64,000 nt of DNA from an uncultured Paracoccaceae bacterium (GTDB taxonomy: Bacteria > Pseudomonadota > Alphaproteobacteria > Rhodobacterales > Rhodobacteraceae), in assembly GCA_938002605.1 (NCBI GenBank), contig CALLAF010000004.1, positions 1 to 64,000 on the forward strand, in the 5' to 3' direction. A model generated the notes under the pieces. That model saw only the letters and a program-made list of their open reading frames with translations, was not told where the DNA came from and did no database searches. Both the position numbers and the translations under genes were made by a program. Below are positions 26,180-34,380 of the stretch, piece after piece (the first letter of the stretch is position 1; every line of letters starts with the position of its first letter).

Positions 26180-27637
26180 TCAGCTGCCCATCCGGCTTTC
26201 CAGCCGCTCCACAGTTTCAGACGAAATTTCATCTTGTTCGAGCTGCCCCAAAATCCGGGTTTTGACATCATCCGGCATCCGCCCTTGTGTAACAAAGGCG
26301 ACAAGCCGCGCGCGGCGTTCGGGATCAAGCACAATCATTTCCGGGGCTGCAGCCACCGTTTCGGTACCCGGCGGCGCAATCGGGTCCACCTTGATCCCAG
26401 CCCCAAGAAGCGGTGAACGCTCTGCAACAATTGTGCGCCCCGCAAATTCGCCCAAGCTGACAATTACCTCGTCACCCTGACGGCGCAACAACGTAAGCTG
26501 CCCCACGCTTAGCCGGTTATCATCGCCGATCAACAACACCGTTTCATCAGCGGCCACCGCCGTTGCAGGCACCAATGCGACGTTTTCAAGCGCAGGCTCT
26601 TCGATCCGCACCGTCACAAAATCACCAGCCCGAAACCCGACAGCGCTATCAAGTGTCGCGAACAAAAGACGACCCGTTTGACCGCTCGCCACTGCGGCGC
26701 TTTCGCGGGTAATTTGGCCCGAAGTCGTGAGATCAAGCCCAGCAACATCCAGTGCAACCCGCAAGGGCGCCTGTGCCAACTGGCCACGGGCATCAAGCAG
26801 CCGTGCATATTGCGAGGTCGAAACGCGGAATGACACCTCTAGCTGTGTTGGATCAACCAATTGCGCAAAAAGTTCGTTTGCCGTCACACGACCGCCAAGG
26901 CTGACGGTCACATTCGACAATTGCCCATCGAAAGGTGCGTAAATTTCTGTGTCGGCCAAATCACGCTCTGCCTCTGACAGGTTAATTTGTTGACGGGCCA
27001 AACTGGTGGTCGCTTGATCAATACGTGCCTGCGCCGATGCCAAGGCTTGGCGCCGTGTCAAAACGGCGGCCTGCGCTGACGATGCAGTAAATTCAGCGGT
27101 TTCCACCGCTGCGGCGGTCCCGACACCGCGCCCTGCCAAATCTTGCGCACGTGTTAGTGCCTGATCGCGCAGCGCAGATTGTTCTTCTGCGGCGGTCAGT
27201 TCATCTTCGGCTAAAACCAAAGCACGGTCAGCATCGCGTAACTCTGCCTCGGCGTCTTGTAAATCGGCACGCACCCGGTTTAGCGCGGCCTCCGCGTCGG
27301 TAGGATCAATGCGTAGTAAAAGCTGGCCTGCGGTAACGGCGCCGCCATCAATCAACGCATCTGAAACTTCCTGCACAATTCCGCCTGTTGCACTACGCAA
27401 ATCAAGGCGGCGTTGGCTCAAAAGTTCGCCGAATGCGGTCATCTCAGGGGTAATCGTTTGCGGCGTCAGCGTCGCGACATTAACTGCCAAAACGCGTTCT
27501 CGTTGCGGGAAACTACGCGGTTCTTGCCCCATGCGGGCTTGCACAGCCCCGTTAACCAAGCTGCCCGCCCACGCCAAAAGCGCCAGCGTGACTGACAACA
27601 AAAAGACCCCAGTGAGGCTTCGACGCAAAAACCGCAT
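26180..27637 (-). CDS. RND efflux periplasmic adaptor (membrane fusion protein)
   Basis: A 485-residue adaptor with an N-terminal anchor helix (residues 9-28), biotinyl-lipoyl-like halves around a long coiled-coil hairpin at about 120-220 (alanine-rich heptads such as LQDAEAELRDADRALVLAEDELTAAEEQ in shorter pieces), and beta-barrel domains including EIYAPFDGQLSNVTVSLGG. It joins the inner-membrane RND pump to an outer-membrane channel. AAGGATAT before the ATG at 27637 marks the start. The permease gene begins at or just after its stop codon. Confidence 0.92.
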   Translation of the reverse strand: MRFLRRSLTGVFLLSVTLALLAWAGSLVNGAVQARMGQEPRSFPQRERVLAVNVATLTPQTITPEMTAFGELLSQRRLDLRSATGGIVQEVSDALIDGGAVTAGQLLLRIDPTDAEAALNRVRADLQDAEAELRDADRALVLAEDELTAAEEQSALRDQALTRAQDLAGRGVGTAAAVETAEFTASSAQAAVLTRRQALASAQARIDQATTSLARQQINLSEAERDLADTEIYAPFDGQLSNVTVSLGGRVTANELFAQLVDPTQLEVSFRVSTSQYARLLDARGQLAQAPLRVALDVAGLDLTTSGQITRESAAVASGQTGRLLFATLDSAVGFRAGDFVTVRIEEPALENVALVPATAVAADETVLLIGDDNRLSVGQLTLLRRQGDEVIVSLGEFAGRTIVAERSPLLGAGIKVDPIAPPGTETVAAAPEMIVLDPERRARLVAFVTQGRMPDDVKTRILGQLEQDEISSETVERLESRMGS

Positions 27638-27704
27638 GTATATATCCTTGACCAGCGCCACCCGATACGGCGCAAACGCATTCTTACTTATACGGCGGGC
27701 AAAT

Positions 27705-28238
27705 CTATTTCCGTCGCAAATGTTCGTCTAATCGCGGCATTATCTCGACAAAGTTACAAGGACGGTGCCGATAGTCGAGCTGTTTGCACAAAATTTCATC
27801 CCAAGCGTCCTTGCAGGCCCCCGGACTGCCCGGCAAAGCGAATAGATACGTGCCTTGGGCCACACCCGCAGTTGCCCGGCTTTGCACCGCACTTGTGCCA
27901 ATTTTTTTCATGCTGACGATAGTAAACACTGTGCCAAAGGCATCGATTTCTTTTTCATAGACATCGCGGTGCGCCTCGACCGTTACATCGCGCCCGGTCA
28001 GCCCGGTGCCCCCAGTTGAGATCACCGCATCCACACCATCATCCGCACACCATGCGCGCAACTGATCCGCAATCTGCGCACGCTCATCCGCGACGATCTT
28101 ACGATCCGCCACCTGATGCCCAGCGCCCATGATCCGATCCACAAGGGTTTGACCCGATTTATCATCCGCCATCTGCCGCGTGTCACTGACTGTCAGCACA
28201 GCTATGCGAACGGGGATAAATTCAGCGGGTTTGCTCAT
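27705..28238 (-). CDS. moaB: Molybdenum cofactor biosynthesis protein B
   Basis: A 177-residue MogA/MoaB-fold protein. The motifs are SDTRQMADDKSGQTL near residues 18-32, the glycine-rich ISTGGTGLTGRDVT at about 80-93, and FALPGSPGACKDAWDEIL near 130. In this family the enzyme adenylylates molybdopterin ahead of molybdenum insertion by MoeA. The other cofactor genes of the window are 21 kb away. It overlaps the uracil-DNA glycosylase gene by four bases (ATGA), an accidental-looking but common pairing in this family of bacteria. Confidence 0.94.
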   Translation of the reverse strand: MSKPAEFIPVRIAVLTVSDTRQMADDKSGQTLVDRIMGAGHQVADRKIVADERAQIADQLRAWCADDGVDAVISTGGTGLTGRDVTVEAHRDVYEKEIDAFGTVFTIVSMKKIGTSAVQSRATAGVAQGTYLFALPGSPGACKDAWDEILCKQLDYRHRPCNFVEIMPRLDEHLRRK

Positions 28239-29014
28239 GACTTAAGCCTCGCATTCAAATCTAACAAATCCGCCCATGCCTCGCGTTTGGCAGCCGTGTT
28301 GCGGAGCAGATAGGCGGGGTGAAACATCGGCAGGCAGGGTTTGCCTAAGATTTCGGTCCATGTCCCGCGCATCCGCGTAATCCCTGTGCGCCCTAATAGC
28401 GCCTGACAGGGCGTATTTCCCATCAGCACCACAAAATCGGGATTGGCCAAGGTGATGTGCCGCTCAAGAAAGGGCAGCATCATAGCGATTTCGTCCGCGT
28501 CTGGCGCGCGGTTTGACGGCGGGCGCCATGGCATGACATTGGCAATATAGACAGATCGTGCAGGGTTTTCGTGTGCGCGGCCCAGATCAATTGCGGCAAG
28601 CATCTTGTCCAGCAATTGCCCCGCAGGTCCGACAAAGGGCTTGCCTGCGCGGTCCTCATCGCGACCCGGTGCCTCGCCCACGATCATCACCCGCGCGGCG
28701 GGATTGCCGTCGCTGAACACGCAAGACCGCGCGCCGCGTTTGATTTCGCAATGTTCAAACGCTTGCAGGGCGGCGGCAAGCGCGGGCAGATCGGCAACAC
28801 CCTTTGCGGCGACGCGGGCCTCGGCGACAGCATCAACCTTAACAGGTTCTGGCGGCGGAGGCGGTGATTTAGCTATCTCAACTTTGGCCTTTGGCTTGGC
28901 CGCTTCAAGCGCGTAGCGGTCAACAGGCGTGTCTTGAATGGCATCATCCGCCCCCAGTTCCACCTGCCATTCCAGCAGCGCACGGTCATCCCAATATGTA
29001 TTAGCCGATTCCAT
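28235..29014 (-). CDS. Uracil-DNA glycosylase, family 4/5-like
   Basis: A 259-residue uracil-DNA glycosylase. Motif A is GEAPGRDEDRAGKPFVGPAG at about 111-130, the family 4 form (EAPG); then VYIANVMPWRPP and the C-terminal motif HPAYLLRN. It removes uracil from DNA. The iron-sulfur cluster ligands typical of family 4 are only partly recognisable in the N-terminal half, where HCEIKRGARSC keeps one pair of cysteines, so cluster binding is uncertain. The N-terminal 50 residues are a poorly conserved extension. The ATG at 29014 is chosen from the sequence MESANTYWDDRALLEWQ. Confidence 0.9.
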   Translation of the reverse strand: MESANTYWDDRALLEWQVELGADDAIQDTPVDRYALEAAKPKAKVEIAKSPPPPPEPVKVDAVAEARVAAKGVADLPALAAALQAFEHCEIKRGARSCVFSDGNPAARVMIVGEAPGRDEDRAGKPFVGPAGQLLDKMLAAIDLGRAHENPARSVYIANVMPWRPPSNRAPDADEIAMMLPFLERHITLANPDFVVLMGNTPCQALLGRTGITRMRGTWTEILGKPCLPMFHPAYLLRNTAAKREAWADLLDLNARLKS

Positions 29015-29245
29015 AGGGAACAGGATACGCGGGAATGCAAAGGATGTGCAGGGGCTTGTGAAAAATCTACACGAAAACCGCGCGGTGATTGAAACCATGT
29101 AGGTGCTCGGCGCGACATGCTAGCGCGTCGCACTGACAAATACCGACAATCACGAATTTGCTCCATGCCGACTGTGAGCCATAAGTTCTTCAAATCTCTG
29201 TAATGCGAACCAAGTAACCAGCTTGTAGGTCTGAAGGACCCTCAT

Positions 29246-29659
29246 TCAACATTTGGATTGGAGCCAAACCTTCTTGTCGAATTTGGTTCTCTGAGATACG
29301 TTCATCAAAAGCTTTTTCGAGTGTTTGCCCAGAAAATTTGCGACTGTATATACTCGACGATTGACCAACCATTCGAGCAAACCAATCTCTACCAAATTAC
29401 GAACATCCGCGTCTGGGTTGGTTGCCATGCTTTCAATAAACACCCCGACCCGTTGAAAGAAATACTCGTTGTTGCCGTAGTTCTCGACGAACTCGTTAAA
29501 GTAGTCTTCAAAAAATACGTAGTTCCCAGAAGACGCCGCTTCCAAAAGCTTTTCTCGCGAATAGTATTCTTCTAACTCGGGGAAAGCATTCAAACACTGA
29601 GAAATTTCTTCAGACAATTTTACGACCTTGTTCCATCCGCTTCCTCTGCAGCCTACCAT
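29246..29659 (-). CDS. Orphan AT-rich ORF, immunity-like helical protein
   Basis: A 137-residue acidic helical protein with no clear family. The middle (VGVFIESMATNPDADVRNLVEIGLLEWL) resembles small immunity-like proteins of the DUF7674 sort, which carry a conserved VxNLVxxGLLExL block; this match is from memory and weak. The DNA is clearly richer in A and T than its flanks, and the codon choice differs, which suggests transfer. It sits alone between the uracil-DNA glycosylase gene and pyrB, with about 230 bases of non-coding DNA on each side. A different frame runs open over the last 180 bases, so the true C-terminus could differ by a frameshift. Confidence 0.5.
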   Translation of the reverse strand: MVGCRGSGWNKVVKLSEEISQCLNAFPELEEYYSREKLLEAASSGNYVFFEDYFNEFVENYGNNEYFFQRVGVFIESMATNPDADVRNLVEIGLLEWLVNRRVYTVANFLGKHSKKLLMNVSQRTKFDKKVWLQSKC

Positions 29660-29899
29660 CGATAGGAAACAGATTGATAGTCAATGAGGGCACGGAGCTA
29701 ACATTCGCTGTGTTGTGGGCGATGGCCCGTTTTCTACCCGGGGCTGGTGATCAAGGTTACCTGACCACTTCACGCTAAGCATCTCATTTGACGCTTCTGG
29801 TTTCAAATATCACTTGCCTCTTCCGCCAATGCCCCACACACCATTGATGCGCCAACACGGCCTGCTATAAGCGGTGCAAACCGTGATAGGGGACCGTTC

Positions 29900-30859
29900 A
29901 TGACATTTCGCGCAAAACATCTTTTGGGCATCGAACATCTGCACCCCACTGAAATCACGACGCTGCTGGATTTAGCCGATAGCTATGCCGATCATAACCG
30001 CCGGGGTGTGGCCCACCGTGATGTGCTCGCGGGGCTGACGCAGATCAACATGTTTTTTGAAAACTCGACCCGCACCCAAGCCAGCTTTGAAATCGCAGGC
30101 AAACGGTTGGGTGCCGATGTGATGAATATGGAGATGCAGGCCTCTTCGATCAAAAAAGGTGAAACCTTGATTGATACGGCGTTGACGCTGAACGCGATGC
30201 ATCCTGATTTGCTAGTGGTCCGGCATCCGCATTCTGGGGCGGTAGATTTGCTGGCGCAAAAGGTGAATTGCGCCGTATTGAACGCGGGCGACGGCAAACA
30301 TGAACATCCGACACAGGCGCTATTGGATACTTTGACCATCCGCCGCGCCAAGGGACGATTGCACCGCCTGTCTATCGCGATTTGCGGCGATGTCGCGCAT
30401 AGCCGGGTCGCCCGGTCCAACATTATGCTGCTAGGCAAAATGGAAAACCGTATCCGCTTGATCGCCCCACCAACATTGATGCCATCGGGCATGAATGAGT
30501 TCGGCTGCGAAGTGTTCGAGGATATGGAAGAAGGCCTGAAAGACGTCGATGTTGTGATGATGCTCAGGCTACAAAAGGAACGTATGGACGGCGGCTTTAT
30601 CCCGTCGGAACGTGAGTATTTTCATCGCTACGGGCTGGACGCAGCCAAGCTGGCGCATGCGAAGCCCGACGCCATTGTCATGCACCCCGGCCCGATGAAT
30701 CGCGGTGTTGAAATTGACGGCACGATTGCAGACGATATCAACCGATCCGTGATCCAAGAACAGGTCGAAATGGGAGTCGCCGTACGCATGGCCGCGATGG
30801 ACCTTTTGGCGCAAAATCTGCGCGCAGACCGCACAGACACCCAAGGTGTCATGGCATGA
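29900..30859 (+). CDS. pyrB: Aspartate carbamoyltransferase, catalytic subunit
   Basis: A 319-residue transcarbamoylase that joins carbamoyl phosphate and aspartate, the first committed step of pyrimidine synthesis. The carbamoyl-phosphate motif [13 protein letters not shown] is at about 50-62, the 80s loop appears as [11 protein letters not shown], and the aspartate-binding MLRLQKERM and HPGPMNRG follow. No regulatory PyrI gene is present. It leads an operon with start/stop overlaps: its TGA overlaps the next ATG. The downstream dihydroorotase homologue is probably its structural partner. Confidence 0.96.
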   Translation: MTFRAKHLLGIEHLHPTEITTLLDLADSYADHNRRGVAHRDVLAGLTQINMFFENSTRTQASFEIAGKRLGADVMNMEMQASSIKKGETLIDTALTLNAMHPDLLVVRHPHSGAVDLLAQKVNCAVLNAGDGKHEHPTQALLDTLTIRRAKGRLHRLSIAICGDVAHSRVARSNIMLLGKMENRIRLIAPPTLMPSGMNEFGCEVFEDMEEGLKDVDVVMMLRLQKERMDGGFIPSEREYFHRYGLDAAKLAHAKPDAIVMHPGPMNRGVEIDGTIADDINRSVIQEQVEMGVAVRMAAMDLLAQNLRADRTDTQGVMA

Positions 30860-31413
30860 TCGCCCAAGACGCATTCGCCCCGGCCCGCGCCCATGAAAAG
30901 GTCGTCTGGGTCTTTGCGATTGATCTGCCCGCCGATGAAATCGCGGATTTCAGAGACGAAAATTATAGCGATGATGATGCGCTGATTTCACCATTGGTTG
31001 CGGCATTGGGGCTTGCGCATATCGACACCGATTTCATCGAAGTCTTCGATACCGACACCATCCGCGATTACGGATTTGCGAAATACCTGACCGAAGCCAA
31101 CGGTTTGGACCCTGCACAGGTGAACCCCGAAACAGCGATGCTGGCAGCGATCACGGGTCATGTTTTATTGGTGTTTTCAGACGCATTGAACGGCAAGACG
31201 CTCGCCCCCTCTGCGCCTCTTCGTTTTATCGGTCGATATAGTGCGGCACAATCGTTGCACCCGGTACAAAAGATCGACACCGAAGCCGCAAAAGGGGTAC
31301 TACCCCCACCTAAGCCGCCAAAATCAGACGCAAGAATGAGTGGCATGGTCGCAACGGCGGCCCTGATCGTCATGTTCTTGATTGTCGCCATGATGATATG
31401 GATCGCCGGATGA
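30856..31413 (+). CDS. Conserved pyrB-linked protein with a C-terminal membrane anchor
   Basis: A 185-residue protein of unknown function. Residues 1-140 form a soluble acidic domain beginning [20 protein letters not shown]; residues 160-183 are a single membrane helix near the C-terminus ([20 protein letters not shown]), after a proline-rich linker. So the soluble domain probably sits in the cytoplasm, anchored by its tail. It overlaps pyrB by four bases and is followed by an ATG inside its own last codons, which keeps the whole operon coupled. The same gene occurs beside pyrB in other Rhodobacteraceae. Confidence 0.75.
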   Translation: MIAQDAFAPARAHEKVVWVFAIDLPADEIADFRDENYSDDDALISPLVAALGLAHIDTDFIEVFDTDTIRDYGFAKYLTEANGLDPAQVNPETAMLAAITGHVLLVFSDALNGKTLAPSAPLRFIGRYSAAQSLHPVQKIDTEAAKGVLPPPKPPKSDARMSGMVATAALIVMFLIVAMMIWIAG

Positions 31414-31937
31414 CAAAACACGGTAGCGCATGGGAGGGCATTCTAGACGCCGATGAAGAAATCATTTGGCAAGGGCGTCCTAGTCCCGGCTTTGCATTCA
31501 GGCCTGCTATGATCTTTTCCACGTTGTTTGGATTGATCTTTGCGGGCTTCGCGCTGTTTTGGATGGTTATGGCCGCTTCGGCGGGTGGCTATTTTTGGAC
31601 GTTTGGATTGATTCACTTTTCTGTCGGCGTGATTATCATCGTCGGCCCGTTTTTTTTCCCATCTTTTCGACGTCGCCGCACCTGGCACACACTGACCAAC
31701 CGCCGCGCGTTTATCGCGACTGAATTGCCGGTGGTTGGTAAAAAGCTGAAATCATACCCGATCACCGCGGAAACCCCCATTGAGCTGCGCGATGATCCGA
31801 TTCCTTCGGTGATGTTTGCAACTGAAACCAAACGCGGCAAGAACAGCACCTACACCGTACCAATCGGCTTTGAACTTATCCACGATGCGCGCGAGGTTCT
31901 GACCTTACTGCGATCCGTCCAAAAGGACCAAAAATGA
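31410..31937 (+). CDS. Small membrane protein with a PH-like domain
   Basis: A 175-residue protein: short cytoplasmic start with DADEEIIWQGRPSPGFAFRP, two membrane helices at about 30-53 and 62-83, and a C-terminal domain of about 90 residues beginning RRTWHTLTNRRAFI. The W-x-G-x-P start and T-N-R block resemble bacterial PH-domain membrane proteins (bPH). The start ATG overlaps the upstream stop and its own stop overlaps the ATG of the dihydroorotase homologue. Function is unknown; co-translation with pyrimidine genes may be a matter of membrane supply or coincidence. Confidence 0.7.
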   Translation: MTKHGSAWEGILDADEEIIWQGRPSPGFAFRPAMIFSTLFGLIFAGFALFWMVMAASAGGYFWTFGLIHFSVGVIIIVGPFFFPSFRRRRTWHTLTNRRAFIATELPVVGKKLKSYPITAETPIELRDDPIPSVMFATETKRGKNSTYTVPIGFELIHDAREVLTLLRSVQKDQK

Positions 31938-33214
31938 CCGATACCCTATTTATCAATGCCCGTTTGATCGACCCTGTTGCGCTGACAGATACGCTGGGCG
32001 CGTTACTGGTGCGCGGTGGCAAGATCGCTGAGGTTTTTGACGTCAATCCAAATGCAGGCGACGCGCAGGTTGTTGACTGCGGCGGCAAATGTCTGGCCCC
32101 TGGGATCATCGACATTGGTGTAAAAGTGTCTGAACCCGGCGAACGCCACAAGGAATCATTTCGCACTGCGGGGCGCGCTGCGGCGGCGGGCGGGGTGACG
32201 ACAATTGTGACCCGCCCCGATACATTGCCCGCAATTGATACGCCCGAAACGCTTGAATTTGTCGAACGCCGCGCGCAGGCTGACGCGCCTGTACATGTGT
32301 TGCCGATGGCCGCGCTGACAAAGGGCCGCGAAGGTCGCGAAATGACTGAGATCGGGTTCTTGCAGGATGCAGGGGCCGTTGCGTTTTCTGACGCCGACCG
32401 CGTTGTGACGGATACTAAGGTATTCAGCCGCGCGCTGACCTATGCGCGCAGCCTTGATGCGCTGGTTATCGGCCATACCCAAGACCCGGGTCTGTCCAAG
32501 GGCGCTGCCGTTACATCCGGCAAATTTGCGTCTTTGCGCGGCTTGCCCGGCGTGACCCCAATGGCCGAACGTATGGCGCTTGATCGTGATATTGCCCTGC
32601 TGGAAATGACGGGCGCGCGTTATCATGCCAGCCAGATCACCACAGCCCGTGCGCTTCCTGCGCTGGAACGCGCTAAACGCAACGGGCTGAATATCACCGC
32701 AGGCGTTGGCGTGCACCACCTGACGCTCAATGAAATGGATGTCGCGGACTACCGGACGTTTTTTAAGGTCAAGCCACCATTGCGTAGCGAAGATGATCGG
32801 ATCGCCGTTGTCCAAGCCGTCGCAGATGGGTTGATCGACGTGATTAGTTCCATGCACACGCCGCAAGATGAAGAAAGCAAACGCCTGCCCTTTGAAGAAG
32901 CCGCGAGCGGCGCTGTCGGGCTTGAAACATTGCTCCCAGCCGCGCTGCGTCTGTACCACGCAGAAATGATCGACCTACCCCGCCTGTTCCGGGCGCTCAC
33001 CCTGAACCCAGCACGAATTTTGGGCTTGGAAGCAGGGCGACTACACAAAGATGCCCCCGCTGATTTGATCTTGTTTGATCCAGACGCGCCGTTTCAACTG
33101 GATCGGTCACAGCTTTTGTCGAAATCGAAAAATACCCCCTTTGATGGCGCGCGGATGCAAGGCAAAGTGCTGGGAACTTGGGTCGATGGCGACCGCATCT
33201 GGGAGAAAGCATAA
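31934..33214 (+). CDS. Dihydroorotase homologue, predicted non-catalytic
   Basis: A 426-residue amidohydrolase of the dihydroorotase class I type, but the metal site is gone. The HxH motif expected after GIID is replaced by G62-V-K64 (DIGVKVSEPG); the ligand histidine of the HxxH strand reads Q (YHASQITT); and the catalytic aspartate of the SDHAPH motif reads SSMHTPQDEE. Such pseudo-dihydroorotases are known to hold pyrB-encoded transcarbamoylase in an active complex. Its place in the pyrB operon fits this. A catalytic dihydroorotase must be encoded elsewhere. Databases usually call it pyrC. Confidence 0.88.
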   Translation: MTDTLFINARLIDPVALTDTLGALLVRGGKIAEVFDVNPNAGDAQVVDCGGKCLAPGIIDIGVKVSEPGERHKESFRTAGRAAAAGGVTTIVTRPDTLPAIDTPETLEFVERRAQADAPVHVLPMAALTKGREGREMTEIGFLQDAGAVAFSDADRVVTDTKVFSRALTYARSLDALVIGHTQDPGLSKGAAVTSGKFASLRGLPGVTPMAERMALDRDIALLEMTGARYHASQITTARALPALERAKRNGLNITAGVGVHHLTLNEMDVADYRTFFKVKPPLRSEDDRIAVVQAVADGLIDVISSMHTPQDEESKRLPFEEAASGAVGLETLLPAALRLYHAEMIDLPRLFRALTLNPARILGLEAGRLHKDAPADLILFDPDAPFQLDRSQLLSKSKNTPFDGARMQGKVLGTWVDGDRIWEKA

Positions 33215-33822
33215 TGCCTTCAATCGAAAGTTCTTATCTGATCTTGGGTCTTTTGGCTGTCATCGGCTATCTGTTCGGATCGGTCTCGGGTGGCATGATC
33301 ATCGCCCGGTTGATGAACCTTGGAAACCTGCGCGAAATTGGTTCCGGCAATATTGGCGCGACCAATGTGCTACGCACAGGCAACAAAAAGGCCGCCGCGC
33401 TCACGCTGATCTTTGACGCGGCCAAGGGCGCGATTGTAGTGCTGATTGCACGCGCATTTGCAGGTGAAGACGCCGCGCAAATCGGTGCTTTGGCCGCATT
33501 TTTGGGGCACTGTTTTCCCGTTTGGTTAGGGTTCAAGGGCGGCAAGGGCGTCGCGACTTATATCGGCATTTTGCTCGCGCTGTGCTGGCCAATGGGGCTT
33601 GCTGCCTGCGGAATTTGGTTGGTTGTGGCATTGGTCAGCCGGTATTCATCATTGGCGGCGCTTGTCGCGGCTGGCTGGACGCCAGTTGTCATGGCCTTCA
33701 CCGGCTACGGAACCAGTTTTATTTTGGCGATTGTTTTATGCTTGCTGATGTACGTAAGACACGCTGAAAACATTAAACGCCTGCGCGCTGGCACCGAAAC
33801 CAAAATTGGTGCGAAGCACTGA
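33214..33822 (+). CDS. plsY: Glycerol-3-phosphate acyltransferase PlsY
   Basis: A 202-residue integral membrane acyltransferase with about five helices that transfers an acyl group from acyl phosphate to glycerol 3-phosphate, starting phospholipid synthesis. The three PlsY motifs are GSGNIGATNVLRTG, GHCFPVWLGFKGGKGVATY-like (HCFPVWLGFKGGKGVAT) and the C-terminal RHxENIKRL. The ATG overlaps the stop of the dihydroorotase homologue (TAATG), so it is translated at the end of the pyrB operon. PlsC, the next enzyme, is encoded at 9.5-10.2 kb. Confidence 0.95.
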   Translation: MPSIESSYLILGLLAVIGYLFGSVSGGMIIARLMNLGNLREIGSGNIGATNVLRTGNKKAAALTLIFDAAKGAIVVLIARAFAGEDAAQIGALAAFLGHCFPVWLGFKGGKGVATYIGILLALCWPMGLAACGIWLVVALVSRYSSLAALVAAGWTPVVMAFTGYGTSFILAIVLCLLMYVRHAENIKRLRAGTETKIGAKH

Positions 33823-33971
33823 ACCAGATAGATATACGGCAACTGACCTACATTGTATGCAATCAGCGGATTGTCGCCCACGGCAAGAAAGCCCCATCAC
33901 ACACGCACGTTTTACTTGCACACCTTCCGTTTCTAAGTGACGAGTGCCCGTCAAATCCAACGGAGAATAAA

Positions 33972-34334
33972 ATGGATATCAACGCATCAATCGAAATCGT
34001 CAAAACGGTTCTAACAAAAAACTATGCGAACTTTAACGGCCGTGCTGGACGGACCGAATTTTGGACATTTTTTGTCTTTACCCTTGTCGTCAACATTCTA
34101 GCTACGGTAATTTTCGGCGCAATTGGATTGGGCATCGTTGCGACAATTGTGTCGCTTGCGCTTTTGGTCCCGAGCATCGCAGTATTGGTCCGCCGGTTGC
34201 ACGACCGTGATATGATCGGCTGGTTCGCATTGGCAGCGCTTGTGCCGGTTCTGGGCGGCTTGTGGCTGCTTTATACCTGCTATCTCGAAGGCACAGACGG
34301 CGCCAACCAGTTTGGCGAAAAACCAACAGAATAA
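33972..34334 (+). CDS. DUF805 family membrane protein
   Basis: A 120-residue protein of the DUF805 family with three or four membrane helices. The family motifs are NFNGRAGRTEFWTFFVF at about residues 16-32 and the VRRLHDRDMIGW block at about 75-86. Function in the family is unknown. It has its own leader with the ribosome binding site GGAGA 9 bases ahead of the ATG. It faces gshA across a hairpin. Confidence 0.88.
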   Translation: MDINASIEIVKTVLTKNYANFNGRAGRTEFWTFFVFTLVVNILATVIFGAIGLGIVATIVSLALLVPSIAVLVRRLHDRDMIGWFALAALVPVLGGLWLLYTCYLEGTDGANQFGEKPTE

Positions 34335-34340
34335 ACCGAT

Positions 34341-34371
34341 GCGCCCACGCCGGTTAACCAGTGTGGGCGTC
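34341..34371. terminator. Hairpin between convergent DUF805 and gshA genes
   Basis: CGCCCAC at 34342-34348 pairs with GTGGGCG at 34363-34369, with a further palindrome GGTTAACC in the loop. It lies between two convergent stop codons, so it may end both messages. There is no T run on either side, so it is at most a weak intrinsic terminator. Confidence 0.4.
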
Positions 34372-34380
34372 AAATGGTGA

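Noticed and set aside
22767-27637. The RND pump as a target of the TetR gene at 55 kb
   Set aside because: No copy of the ACTAAAC palindrome was seen in front of the adaptor gene, and the two loci are 27 kb apart.
29190-29372. 60-codon minus-strand frame overlapping the end of the orphan ORF
   Set aside because: Kept only as a possible frameshifted C-terminus; it has no start signal and no family of its own.
29660-29899. Possible attachment site or tRNA remnant before pyrB
   Set aside because: No tRNA cloverleaf, no direct repeat pair and no integrase gene were found.
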